Below, one piece after another: positions 24,851 through 33,286 of a stretch of 64,000 nucleotides of DNA. This DNA comes from DATGPD01 sp031423015 (lineage in GTDB: Bacteria; Planctomycetota; UBA1135; UBA2386): NCBI GenBank assembly GCA_031423015.1, contig JANPER010000176.1:12367-76366 (forward strand), in the 5' to 3' direction. The translations under genes were made by a program, and so were the position numbers. The number at the start of each line of letters is the position of its first letter. Positions within the stretch are counted from its first letter, which is position 1. The notes below the pieces were generated by a model, which did not search any database, was not told where the DNA came from, and was given only the letters and a program-made list of their open reading frames with translations.

Positions 24851-25639
24851 ATGCCATGGCAGATCGTGGGTCAAATCACCCCCTTGCCGGCGCAGGCGTA
24901 CTACGACCCGGCCCTGGCTGACTTCAACGGCCAACCGCACCTCCTGCACGTGCAGGGCACCGGCATCGCGATGACGCCGATCAACCTCACCAATGCGTCC
25001 TTGTCGGGGCCGTCGGTGATCGTCATCAACCAGGCCCGCGCCGGCAGCAAAGCGAACTCGCCGACGCCGGTGCTCGACACCACGGGACAACTGATCGGCT
25101 TCTCGCATCACGACGTGCTGAGCTCGGACAACGATCACTACATGTCGTTGGACTTCGACCCCACGACTCCTTCGGTGCTGATGCACGACAACACGACGTG
25201 GCGCAACAACGGTGGCTTCATCGGTGGTCGCTTCTGCGACGCCGAGTCGACGGCGCCCTACCACGTCCTCGCCCTCGACAACTACTGGTTCACCGGCGGG
25301 CGCGGCCCCGTTGGCGGCGTGATCGACGTGTTCGCCTACGTGCCTCCGACCAGCAGCGCGACCGAGGCGTACTTCTCGTTCCTGCTGATCGGCGCCGCCC
25401 ATTTGCCCGCTGCACTCCCGGTCCCGCCGATCCCCGGCTTGCTCGGCATCGACGTGTCGACGTTGGTGTCGCTGCCCTTCCCGCAACACACGAATGCCAA
25501 CGGCGAAGCCCTGCTGCAGTTGGTCATCCCCAATGACAACTTCCTACGCGGCAGGAGCTTGGCGGCGCAGTCGGCAACATTCCGGCTGTCGACCAGCCAG
25601 GTGACGCTCGGCAACACCGCGGGGCTGTTCTTCTACTAG
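24851..25639 (+). CDS. secreted-type protein with Planctomycetota C-terminal domain, N-terminus uncertain
   Basis: From ATG 24851 the product is 262 residues. It starts PWQIVGQITPLPAQAYYDPALADFNGQPHLLHV, which reads like a mature sequence just after a signal peptide. Upstream in the same frame (from 24683) no proper signal peptide is visible, so the true start may be lost or damaged. The body has repeated strand patterns resembling integrin-like or hydrolase-like beta-propeller blades (DPALADFNGQPHLLHVQGTG, YMSLDFDPTT). The C-terminal 90 residues match the beta domain seen in neighbouring secreted proteins (FLLIGAAHLPAALPVPP ... LVIPND ... SATFRLSTSQ). Function is unknown. Confidence 0.6.
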   Translation: MPWQIVGQITPLPAQAYYDPALADFNGQPHLLHVQGTGIAMTPINLTNASLSGPSVIVINQARAGSKANSPTPVLDTTGQLIGFSHHDVLSSDNDHYMSLDFDPTTPSVLMHDNTTWRNNGGFIGGRFCDAESTAPYHVLALDNYWFTGGRGPVGGVIDVFAYVPPTSSATEAYFSFLLIGAAHLPAALPVPPIPGLLGIDVSTLVSLPFPQHTNANGEALLQLVIPNDNFLRGRSLAAQSATFRLSTSQVTLGNTAGLFFY

Positions 25640-25783
25640 AGCCGCTCGCTCTTGCGAAGCTGTCGAGACGGCCGGTCGCTGTGCGTCAGGGAAGCGAACC
25701 CGCGACCATGATCTTGCGGGGGCGCGTAACGGATTGCAGACCAGAAGATGGGCTAGCGGCGAGCAAGAAAAGCTGGGATTGTG

Positions 25784-25803
25784 GCGGTGAGACAGTTCAC
25801 CGC
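25784..25803. repeat. 7-bp perfect inverted repeat upstream of cotH-like gene
   Basis: GCGGTGA and TCACCGC flank a 6-nt spacer, about 120 nt before the CotH gene. It could be an operator or a weak hairpin. The surrounding 283-nt gap (25640-25922) shows no gene. Confidence 0.35.
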
Positions 25804-25922
25804 ACGGGACTGTCTTCACCAGTTCTTCGCGCGACCTTCACTGTCGGGCTCGCGGCGACCAGACGCCTGCCACGTCAACCGCCCGAACCGAACCCGTTCC
25901 TTCACGAACCCTCTTGCGTCCC

Positions 25923-28361
25923 ATGCTGAAGCGACCCCTGTGCGCAGTGCGCGCCGCTGCCCTGAGCGCCTGCCTGTCGATCGTCCCCGTGTCGATGGCC
26001 ATGTCGGTGACGACGTCGTCGTCGCTGCCAGCGCAGACGCCCGACCTCTACAACATCGACACGGTTCGCGACATCTACCTCACGTTCACCCAGCCCAACT
26101 ACTGGCAGCTGCTGTTGAACAACTACGCCCCGGAGATCAACCTCCCGGCGGACATGCGGGTCGATGGCATCACCTACCCCAACGTCGGGGTGCGCTTCCG
26201 CGGCAACACGTCCTACTTCCAGTTGCCGGCGAACTCGGAGAAGAAGAGCTTCAACATCGAGACTGACGCGTTCGTAGCCGGGCAAGACCTCTACGGCTAC
26301 GAGCACATCAACCTCAACAACGGCTTCCACGACCCGAGCTTCATCCGCGAGTTCCTCTTGTACTGGGTGATGCGGCAACACGGGCCGGCGCCGAAGTGCA
26401 ACTTCGTCCGCGTCTACTTGAACAACGTGTATTGGGGCGTCTACATCAACGCCCAGCAACCGAACAAAGACATGATGCGCGACTGGTTCCCGTCGAACGA
26501 CGGCAACCGCTACCGCGGCTTCCCGACCTCGGGGAGCTTCGGCAACGGCCGCACCGCGCTCGCGTGGCTGGGCGCCAACGTCATCGACTACCTGTCGGCG
26601 TATCAGGCCAAGCAAGGCGACGGCACCGACCTGATGCAGATGATCAACGTGCTGAACAACACGCCGGCCGCGCAGATCGAGGCGCTGCTGCCGGCGGAGT
26701 TCAGCTGCGACAATTTCTATCGTTACGCGGCGGTGATGAACGTCGGCGGCAACACCGACAGCTACATCGGTTCCGGCAAGGATCACTACCTGTACCACGA
26801 TCCGGTGCACGGCACGTTCCATATGTTCCCGTTCGATATGAACGAGGGCATCACCGGCGCCACCTCGCTCGACCCCTGGTCGCAAACCACGGCCATCATC
26901 AAGCCGGCGTTCACCAAGACGTTCGTCGTGCCCGCCTGGCGGCAGCGCTACAAGGCGCACGTCCGCAGCATCGTCGAGCAGACGTTCAACATCGCACGCC
27001 TCGACCCGATGATCCGCCGGTTCCACGCGCTGCTGACGCCGATGGTGACGGCGGACACCAAGAAGATCTACTCGACGCAGTTGTTCCTCGACAACCTGAC
27101 CCTGACGGTGAACCTCGGCGGGGTCGGCGGCAGCACGCAGCCAGGCCTGCTGCCCTGGGTCACGGGCCGTGAGACGTTTCTCCGCAACCACATCGACCTG
27201 AGCCCGCCGCGCACCGCGCTGAGTGTTCTGGCCCACACGCCCACGAACCCGACGCCGCAACAGCCAGTGACCGTCACGGTGACCGCGTCGAACCTCGCAG
27301 CCAGCCTGAAGCTGTGGTGGCGCAAGATCGGCCCGTTCGCGTCGACCCCGATGTTCGACGACGGCCTGCACGGCGACGGCGCCGCCAACGATGGCGTCTG
27401 GGGCGCGGCCATCGCGGCACAGGCACCGGGCTCGCTCATCGACTACTACGTCGAAGCGGTGACCACGACGTTGCTCGCGACGTACATCCCGCACGGCGCC
27501 GAGTTTCAAGCCAATCACTACATGGTGGCATGGCCGGTTGGCACTTCGCCGATCCGTCTCAACGAGTTCGTGGCGCAGAACGTCACCGGCATCGTCGACG
27601 AGAACAACCAGCACGAGGATTGGCTCGAGCTTTACAACGACTCGGGTGCGGCCGTGAACGTCGGGGGCATGTGGCTCACCGATGACATCACCACGCCCAA
27701 GTTCCAGATCCCGGCCAGCACGATGATCGCGGCCAACGGCACGCTGCTCATCTGGTGTGACGAGGACGGCACCCAGGGTCCGCTGCACGCCAATTTCAAG
27801 TTGTCGTCGGGCGGCGAAGATCTGGCCCTGTTCGCCTCGGATGGGCAGACACTGCTCGACAACCACATGTTTGGCCTGCAGGTCGCCGACGTCGCCAACG
27901 GCCGCGTCTTCGACGGTCGCACGCCGTGGGTCAGCTTTGCGGTGCCGACGCCGCGCAGCCGCAACGAGCTGGCAACCTGTGGCAGCCGCACCTACGGCGC
28001 GGTCGATTCGCGGGCCCACGCGTCGCGCCTGTCGCTGACCGGCTCGACGCAGATCGGCGCGTCGCCGACGCTGAGTCTGCTCAACGGGCCGGCGTCGGGC
28101 CTGGGCGCGCTGTTCTTTTCAACCGCCCCCGCGCACCTCGACTTGACGCCGTTCGCGCTGCCCGGAGAAATCTTGCTGCTGAGCGCTGGATCGCTGTTCG
28201 GTCCGACCTATGTGCCGCTCAACGCTCAGGGCGGGATGAGCGTGCTGCTGCCCATCCCCGCAGCACCGAACCTGGCGAACCTCAAGCTCTACCTGCAAAT
28301 GATCTCGGCCGGCGCAACCGTCGACGGCAGCAATGCCATCGAGATGATCATCTGTCCGTAG
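25923..28361 (+). CDS. secreted CotH-family kinase with lamin-tail domain
   Basis: The 812-residue product has an N-terminal signal region (ALSACLSIVPVSMAMSVTTSSSLPAQ). The CotH fold shows GVRFRGNTSYF, KKSFNIETDAF with the expected ATP-contacting Lys, FVRVYLNNVYWGVYINAQQPNKD and GTFHMFPFDMNEG (the CotH equivalent of the metal-binding DFG Asp). A linker domain follows (TPTNPTPQQPVTVTVTASN), then a lamin-tail domain (IRLNEFVAQNVTGIVDENNQHEDWLELYN, GTLLIWCDEDG) and a C-terminal beta domain like that of other secreted proteins here. CotH proteins are atypical protein kinases in spore formers. Here it is followed by VTC and DUF4956 genes, the recurrent partners of CotH. Confidence 0.88.
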   Translation: MLKRPLCAVRAAALSACLSIVPVSMAMSVTTSSSLPAQTPDLYNIDTVRDIYLTFTQPNYWQLLLNNYAPEINLPADMRVDGITYPNVGVRFRGNTSYFQLPANSEKKSFNIETDAFVAGQDLYGYEHINLNNGFHDPSFIREFLLYWVMRQHGPAPKCNFVRVYLNNVYWGVYINAQQPNKDMMRDWFPSNDGNRYRGFPTSGSFGNGRTALAWLGANVIDYLSAYQAKQGDGTDLMQMINVLNNTPAAQIEALLPAEFSCDNFYRYAAVMNVGGNTDSYIGSGKDHYLYHDPVHGTFHMFPFDMNEGITGATSLDPWSQTTAIIKPAFTKTFVVPAWRQRYKAHVRSIVEQTFNIARLDPMIRRFHALLTPMVTADTKKIYSTQLFLDNLTLTVNLGGVGGSTQPGLLPWVTGRETFLRNHIDLSPPRTALSVLAHTPTNPTPQQPVTVTVTASNLAASLKLWWRKIGPFASTPMFDDGLHGDGAANDGVWGAAIAAQAPGSLIDYYVEAVTTTLLATYIPHGAEFQANHYMVAWPVGTSPIRLNEFVAQNVTGIVDENNQHEDWLELYNDSGAAVNVGGMWLTDDITTPKFQIPASTMIAANGTLLIWCDEDGTQGPLHANFKLSSGGEDLALFASDGQTLLDNHMFGLQVADVANGRVFDGRTPWVSFAVPTPRSRNELATCGSRTYGAVDSRAHASRLSLTGSTQIGASPTLSLLNGPASGLGALFFSTAPAHLDLTPFALPGEILLLSAGSLFGPTYVPLNAQGGMSVLLPIPAAPNLANLKLYLQMISAGATVDGSNAIEMIICP

Positions 28362-28421
28362 GCACGACGCGGCCGCACTTTCTCACCACTTGCCCCCTTT
28401 CTGGAATGACCCGGCCATGAC

Positions 28422-29174
28422 ATGGTGACGCGGAACATCACTCCCCTGGTGATGCAGCGGTACGAGTGCAAGTACCTCGTGCCAGACTCGGTGGCCCGCC
28501 GTGTGTACACGGATCTGGCGCCGTTCCTGCAGTCAGACCCACACGCCGCGCGCTTCCCGAACAACACCTACGCGATCTGCAGTCTCTATCTCGACGGCCT
28601 CGACCTGGCGTTGTGCCGCGAGACGCTGGAAGGCAACGCGAATCGCTTCAAGCTGCGGGTCCGAAGCTACTCCGACGACCCGACCAAGCCGGTGTTCTTG
28701 GAGATCAAGCGACGGCGCACGGGCATCGTGCACAAGACGCGGAGCCCGGTCGCCAGACACTTGTTGCCGCGCATTCTCACCGGGCGCACCGTCGATCTGG
28801 GCCCCTGCGGCGCACTGCTGGGCAACGCACTCGCAGAGTTTACGCGCCTCCTGCTCGCGACCTCGGCGCAGCCGCGGGTGCTCGTGCGCTACGACCGCGA
28901 GGCCTACGTCGGCGCCATCGACACTTCGGTGCGCGTCACCTTCGATCGCAACCTGCGCGCCTTGCGCACCGACCGCCCCGACGTCATCGTGAACGCCGCC
29001 GGCCTGCAACGGCTGCCGGTGCGCGGCGTGGTGCTCGAACTCAAGTTCAACGACCGCTGCCCGGCTTGGCTGCTCAACGTGGTCAAGCGACACAACCTGC
29101 GGCGCACCTCATTCTCCAAGTACTGCATCTCGATCGAAGGCACCGGCGCGCGCGCAATGCGCGCCGCTCCCTGA
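28422..29174 (+). CDS. VTC-domain (polyphosphate polymerase-like) protein
   Basis: The 250-residue protein begins MQRYECKYLVPDSVARRVYTDL and shows the tunnel-domain strands of the VTC/CYTH-like superfamily: YAICSLYLDGLDLALCRETLEG, RFKLRVRSYSD, PVFLEIKRRRTGIVHKTR, PRVLVRYDREAYVG, VRVTFDRNLRAL and VLELKFNDRCPAWLLNVV. Basic and acidic residues alternate on the strands as required for nucleotide and polyphosphate binding. The eukaryotic relative Vtc4 makes polyphosphate; the bacterial role next to CotH is not known. It starts 60 nt after the CotH stop and 9 nt before the DUF4956 gene. Confidence 0.9.
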   Translation: MVTRNITPLVMQRYECKYLVPDSVARRVYTDLAPFLQSDPHAARFPNNTYAICSLYLDGLDLALCRETLEGNANRFKLRVRSYSDDPTKPVFLEIKRRRTGIVHKTRSPVARHLLPRILTGRTVDLGPCGALLGNALAEFTRLLLATSAQPRVLVRYDREAYVGAIDTSVRVTFDRNLRALRTDRPDVIVNAAGLQRLPVRGVVLELKFNDRCPAWLLNVVKRHNLRRTSFSKYCISIEGTGARAMRAAP

Positions 29175-29183
29175 CCGCGACCG

Positions 29184-29876
29184 ATGGAAGACGCAATCTT
29201 CGCACTGACGAACTCCTGGCAGTCCTCGCTGCCCTCGCTGCAGGCCATCCTGCTGTACCTGCTGCTCAGCTTCGTCCTCAGCATGCCGTTGGCTTGGGTC
29301 TACCTCCTCACGCACCAAGGCGTGAGCTACTCGCGATCCACGGTGCACGCGCTGGTGATGCTGAGCCTGATCGTGACGTTCGTCATGCTGGCGATCGGCG
29401 AGAGCCTGGCGCGCGCGTTCGGGCTGTTTGGAGCGTTGGCGCTGATCCGCTTTCGTACCCCGATCAAGGACACCAGAGACACGGTGTTCCTGTTCCTCGC
29501 CGTCGCAATCGGCATCGCCGTTGGCACGCAGAGCCTGCTGCTGGCGGTGAGCGGGACTACCTTGGCGCTCCTGGTCGCCTTCTACCTGCACTTCACCGGC
29601 TTCGGCGACCGCCAGGGCACCGACGGCGTCTTGCGCATCCAACTGCCGGAGAGTGAAGCACAGGGCGGCGCACTCGACCGCGTGCTACGGCGCCACTGCC
29701 GCAAGTCGACGCTGCTGCAACTGCGCGAAGGTGTTGCCGCAGGCGACATGGAACTTGCCTACCAGCTGCAGCTCAAGGACACGTTCGAGAGCGTCGACCT
29801 GATCGCGAGTGCGCGCGCGTTGCCCGGCGCGCGCGACGTGAGCCTGATGATGCAGACGGAGCACGAGGAACTGTGA
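29184..29876 (+). CDS. DUF4956 membrane protein
   Basis: The 230-residue protein has three to four membrane helices in its first half (AILLYLLLSFVLSMPLAWVYLL, LVMLSLIVTFVMLAIGESLARAFG, DTVFLFLAVAIGIAVGTQSLLLAV). It has the family motif GLFGALALIRFRTPIKDTRDT between helices. A soluble C-terminal domain of about 90 residues follows. DUF4956 proteins are regular neighbours of CotH and VTC genes and may form the membrane part of that module. Its stop overlaps the following GTG start. Confidence 0.9.
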   Translation: MEDAIFALTNSWQSSLPSLQAILLYLLLSFVLSMPLAWVYLLTHQGVSYSRSTVHALVMLSLIVTFVMLAIGESLARAFGLFGALALIRFRTPIKDTRDTVFLFLAVAIGIAVGTQSLLLAVSGTTLALLVAFYLHFTGFGDRQGTDGVLRIQLPESEAQGGALDRVLRRHCRKSTLLQLREGVAAGDMELAYQLQLKDTFESVDLIASARALPGARDVSLMMQTEHEEL

Positions 29877-31027
29877 GCGAGCCCCAACGCTCGCGTCGTC
29901 GCCGGGCTGGCCGCCTGCTGCGCTACGTCACGCATTCCGCGCTCCCGGCGCTGATCTGGGTCGGTGCCGTGATCGCCGTCTTGCTCCTGCTGCCGTCGCG
30001 CAGCACGCGCCTGCCGGTGCCCGGGGTCGTCGAAACCCTGCGCTACGACATCGTTGCTTCCATGGACGGTAGGCTCTCCGCCGTCATGGTTGGCCGCCAC
30101 GACAGCGTCGAGTCCGGACAAATCGTCGCCCGCCTGAGCGACGACGACTTGCGCCTACGGCTGACGCACGCGCGCTACGAGCTGGAGTTGCTGCGCGCCG
30201 ATCTGCAGCGGCGCGAGACCGAGCTGACCCTCGAAGCCAAGGCCACGGACGCGCAGCACCAACTGGACGCGACCATCGAGGCGCGCCGTCGGACCAGCGA
30301 TGCCGAAGCGGCGCACCTCGACGAACTCTTGACCCGCGCCGAGGTCGAGGAGGCCAAGATCCGACTGCAGGGCGTCAGCATCGAGGTCGAGCGCTTGAAG
30401 GCGCTGGAGCAGCAGGCCATCGCCTCGGATGCCGCGCTGGTTCGCCTGCGCACCGAGAAGGACGCCCTGCAGAAGAGGATCGAAGAACTCGGAGCCGTGC
30501 AGGCGCAGCAGCAAGCGCGCGTCGCCGCGGCGCGCGAGCGGCTGGCCGTCTTCACGGTCACCGTCGGCGAGACCATCCCGCGCGACGCTCTGCTGGAGCC
30601 GATGCGCTGGCGCCTCAAGATGCAGGAAGCCGAGTTGGAGCGGATCGCGCTGCTGCGCCACGGCCTCGACGTCGTGGCGCCGTCGGCCGGCTTCGTCGAG
30701 TCGATCAACCTGCGCAGCGGCCAGTGGGTTGCCTCGGGGGACACCCTGCTGACGATCGTCGAGCCCACCGCGCGCAAGATCCTGGCCTACCTTCCCGAGG
30801 CAGCGCGCGGCCGAGTGGCCGTCGCCATGGCGGTGCAGGTCATGCGCGATGCAGTGCCAGGCGCGATGCGCTCAGCGACCGTCGTCAGCCTGTCGCCGGC
30901 ATTGGTGCGCGTACCGCAGCGGCTCTGGCGCGATCCCCGCCTGGAGGAATGGGCGATCGAGGCCGTGCTGACCCCGCACGGCGACGAAGCCCCGGGCGAG
31001 CGGGTGAGCCTGTTGCTGCCGCAGTAG
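29873..31027 (+). CDS. HlyD-like membrane-fusion protein
   Basis: The 384-residue protein has a short Arg-rich cytoplasmic tail, one membrane helix (LIWVGAVIAVLLLLPS), and a split lipoyl/barrel-sandwich domain (VETLRYDIVASMDGRLSAVMVGRHDSVESGQIVARL and HGLDVVAPSAGFVESINLRSGQWVASGDTLLTIVEP). The halves flank a long coiled-coil hairpin (about residues 100-220). This is the architecture of periplasmic adaptor proteins, but no ABC transporter or outer-membrane partner is adjacent. The start overlaps the DUF4956 stop (GTGA), placing it as a fourth member of the CotH operon. Confidence 0.85.
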   Translation: MSEPQRSRRRRAGRLLRYVTHSALPALIWVGAVIAVLLLLPSRSTRLPVPGVVETLRYDIVASMDGRLSAVMVGRHDSVESGQIVARLSDDDLRLRLTHARYELELLRADLQRRETELTLEAKATDAQHQLDATIEARRRTSDAEAAHLDELLTRAEVEEAKIRLQGVSIEVERLKALEQQAIASDAALVRLRTEKDALQKRIEELGAVQAQQQARVAAARERLAVFTVTVGETIPRDALLEPMRWRLKMQEAELERIALLRHGLDVVAPSAGFVESINLRSGQWVASGDTLLTIVEPTARKILAYLPEAARGRVAVAMAVQVMRDAVPGAMRSATVVSLSPALVRVPQRLWRDPRLEEWAIEAVLTPHGDEAPGERVSLLLPQ

Positions 31028-31103
31028 CCGCTCGCTGGAACGTCCGGACATGGCGAATGGAACATCGTGGCGAATTGGCAATGGACCGTAGAGTTGGCGC
31101 GCG

Positions 31104-32012
31104 ATGGCTACGACCTCCTCGCTGAGTCCCGAGTCCCCCGCCACGGGCACGTTGTCCATGCCCGAGCGGGTGCAAGCCATCCAGCTCTTGTGGAAGGAAC
31201 AGGCGAAGGAGCTTCTGCGCGCCACGCGCGCGGTGACGCCGCTCGCCAAGCCGGCCGTGTACGACGACCTCGAGAAACTCGCGGTGCTGATCGGCAAGAT
31301 CGAGCACAAGCTCAGCGCTGGGGCGCCACCGCTGGCGGAAGCGACCGCGTTCCTCGCCAGCGTGACCGCCTGGCGCAACGAGCGCCAGGCATCGCTGCGC
31401 GAGCGCCTCGGCCGTGAGCTCAAGCTCGCCTGCGATGCCGCCGGACTCAGCCTCAAGGTCATCTCGCGCGAGGATCCGCTCCAGCTGCGCATCCCGCCGC
31501 TCGCGGTGAGCGTCGACCTGGCGCACGGCTACGCCGAGCTAGGCTTCGCCAAGGCGCCGCTCGGGCGCTGCGCCGCCGACGCCGCGGCAATCGTCGCGGC
31601 GCATGCACGCCTCAAGCAGCGCCTCGAGACCAAGTTCGATCCGCGCGCGTTCTTCGACCAGTGCCACGCCGCGTGGTGCGCGTCGCGCAGCGCGAACCCT
31701 GGCGCCGCGAACGAGCGCGTCGAGCTGCTCGAGTTCCTGCCCTACCTGGCATTGCGCATGCAGAAGCAGAAGTTCAGGAGCGACCCGACCAAGGCCAACT
31801 TCAGCGACTACGGGCGCGCGCAGTTCGCGTTCGATGTGCTGCGGCTGCAACAGCAGCTCGGCATGGTGAAGGACAAGCTGCGGCTCAATTTCGGCGTCGC
31901 GACCGGAACCACAGCTTCGCAGAAGTCGCGCGTCGTGCACCTCGAGGACGCCGACGGCAACGGCGAGTTCAAGCTCACGGTGTTCTTCACCCAGCACGGT
32001 GACGACGCGTGA
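31104..32012 (+). CDS. unrecognised protein, first gene of an ATPase/helicase cassette
   Basis: The 302-residue protein has no family I can name. The first 110 residues are largely helical (ERVQAIQLLWKEQAKELLRAT, YDDLEKLAVLIGKIEHKL). A middle section with strands (LRIPPLAVSVDLAHGYAELGFAKAPLG) follows, then a second helical part (HARLKQRLETKFDPRAFFDQCHAAW, SDYGRAQFAFDVLRLQQQLGM) and a short C-terminal strand pair. No signal peptide or membrane segment is visible. The stop overlaps the GTG of the first DUF2791 ATPase, which ties it to the cassette. It may be a DNA-binding or scaffold subunit; this is an inference from position only. Confidence 0.7.
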   Translation: MATTSSLSPESPATGTLSMPERVQAIQLLWKEQAKELLRATRAVTPLAKPAVYDDLEKLAVLIGKIEHKLSAGAPPLAEATAFLASVTAWRNERQASLRERLGRELKLACDAAGLSLKVISREDPLQLRIPPLAVSVDLAHGYAELGFAKAPLGRCAADAAAIVAAHARLKQRLETKFDPRAFFDQCHAAWCASRSANPGAANERVELLEFLPYLALRMQKQKFRSDPTKANFSDYGRAQFAFDVLRLQQQLGMVKDKLRLNFGVATGTTASQKSRVVHLEDADGNGEFKLTVFFTQHGDDA

Positions 32013-33286
32013 ACCTCGACACCATGACCCCAAGCCAGGCGCGCCACATCGTCAACCGCATGGGCGAGACCGGGCAGCCGCCGGAGCGCGGCGCGCTCGC
32101 CGCCAACGTCGGCACCGGGGCGCTGCTCGACGTGCTGCGCGACGAGTACTTGCTGCCGATGAAAGAAAGCGGGCGCAACTCGTCGTTCAAGCTCGTGCAA
32201 GCGCCGTTCGGCGGCGGCAAGACGCACTTCCTGCACTGCCTGCGCGAGGTCGCTTGGCAACACGGCTTCGCCAGCTCGCTGGTCGGCGTGTCGCCGGACG
32301 CGTGTCCGTTCGATGCTCCGGCGCAGATCTACCAAGAGGTCGCGCGCAACCTCGAGCTGCCGCCAGCCAGCGACGACGAGGAATCGCAGCCGGGCATCGA
32401 CGCGGTGCTGCGCTTGATCACCGAGCAACGCCGGCAGCAGCACGGCGCCGAAGCCGTGCGCGCGTGGCTGCGCCACGAGCTGCCGAGCATGCGCATCGAC
32501 AGCAGCGCGGTGCGGCGCGCGGCGATGCTGCTCATGGAAGCCTTGCTCGACAGCGACTTCGAGCGCGTCGAGCTGCTCGGCGCCTTCCTGCGCGGCGAAG
32601 CGGTCGCAGCGTCGGATCTGCTGGCGTTGCAGATCCGCGAGGAGCTCGGTGCGGCGACGGCGTTCCGCTTCCTACGCAGCCTCGCGCAGCTCCTGCGCGC
32701 TTTGCAGGTGCCCGGCGTCGTGCTGCTGTTCGACGAGCTCGACCGCGTGATGTCGCTGACCGTGCGGCGGCGGCGGGCGATCGGCGACAACCTGCGGCAG
32801 ATGATCGACCACTGTGGCCAGTCCACGCTGCCGTCGGTGCTCTGGGTCTACGCCGTGCCGCCCGAGTTCATGACCAACATCGTGCCCGAGTACCCGGCGC
32901 TCGAGCAGCGGCTGCGCGGGCCGAGCACGTTCGCGACGACCAGCCCGCTGGCACCGATCATCGACCTCGACCGGCTAGCGCTCGACCCGGTGGCGCTCTA
33001 CGAGCAGATCGGCGCTCGCCTATGCCTGCTCTACGACCGCGCGCACGGCATCAGCCTCACCGCCAAGACGCAGCAGCAGAACATGAAGCGCCTCGCGCGC
33101 GAACTCGGCGCCAACCAACTCGAGAGCGGCACGCGGCGCACCTTCGTCAAGGCCGCGGTGCAGATGCTGACGCGGCAACACCGAGGTGGCGAGAAGCTGC
33201 TCGACGAAACCGACGTGCGCGACCTCGGCAGCCGCGCCGTACGGCCCGAACCGGCGCCGCTCGACGGCGAAGAGGAAGCGTACTGA
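32009..33286 (+). CDS. BREX-type (DUF2791) P-loop ATPase, first copy
   Basis: The 425-residue AAA+-like ATPase has Walker A in APFGGGKTHF (residues 65-74) and Walker B in VVLLFDELDRV (about 237-247). The N-terminal helix MTPSQARHIVNRMGETGQPPERG is followed by LDVLRDEYLLPM, as in the DUF2791 proteins related to BrxC/BrxD of BREX phage defence. A C-terminal acidic tail (DGEEEAY) is present. It overlaps the gene before by 4 nt and the gene after by 1 nt, so expression is coupled. It probably acts with the second ATPase and the helicase on DNA. Confidence 0.85.
   Translation: MNLDTMTPSQARHIVNRMGETGQPPERGALAANVGTGALLDVLRDEYLLPMKESGRNSSFKLVQAPFGGGKTHFLHCLREVAWQHGFASSLVGVSPDACPFDAPAQIYQEVARNLELPPASDDEESQPGIDAVLRLITEQRRQQHGAEAVRAWLRHELPSMRIDSSAVRRAAMLLMEALLDSDFERVELLGAFLRGEAVAASDLLALQIREELGAATAFRFLRSLAQLLRALQVPGVVLLFDELDRVMSLTVRRRRAIGDNLRQMIDHCGQSTLPSVLWVYAVPPEFMTNIVPEYPALEQRLRGPSTFATTSPLAPIIDLDRLALDPVALYEQIGARLCLLYDRAHGISLTAKTQQQNMKRLARELGANQLESGTRRTFVKAAVQMLTRQHRGGEKLLDETDVRDLGSRAVRPEPAPLDGEEEAY

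Noticed and set aside
25902..28019. 705-codon open frame opposite the CotH gene
   Set aside because: It mirrors codon periodicity of the high-GC coding strand, has no family motifs, and the plus strand has clear CotH features.
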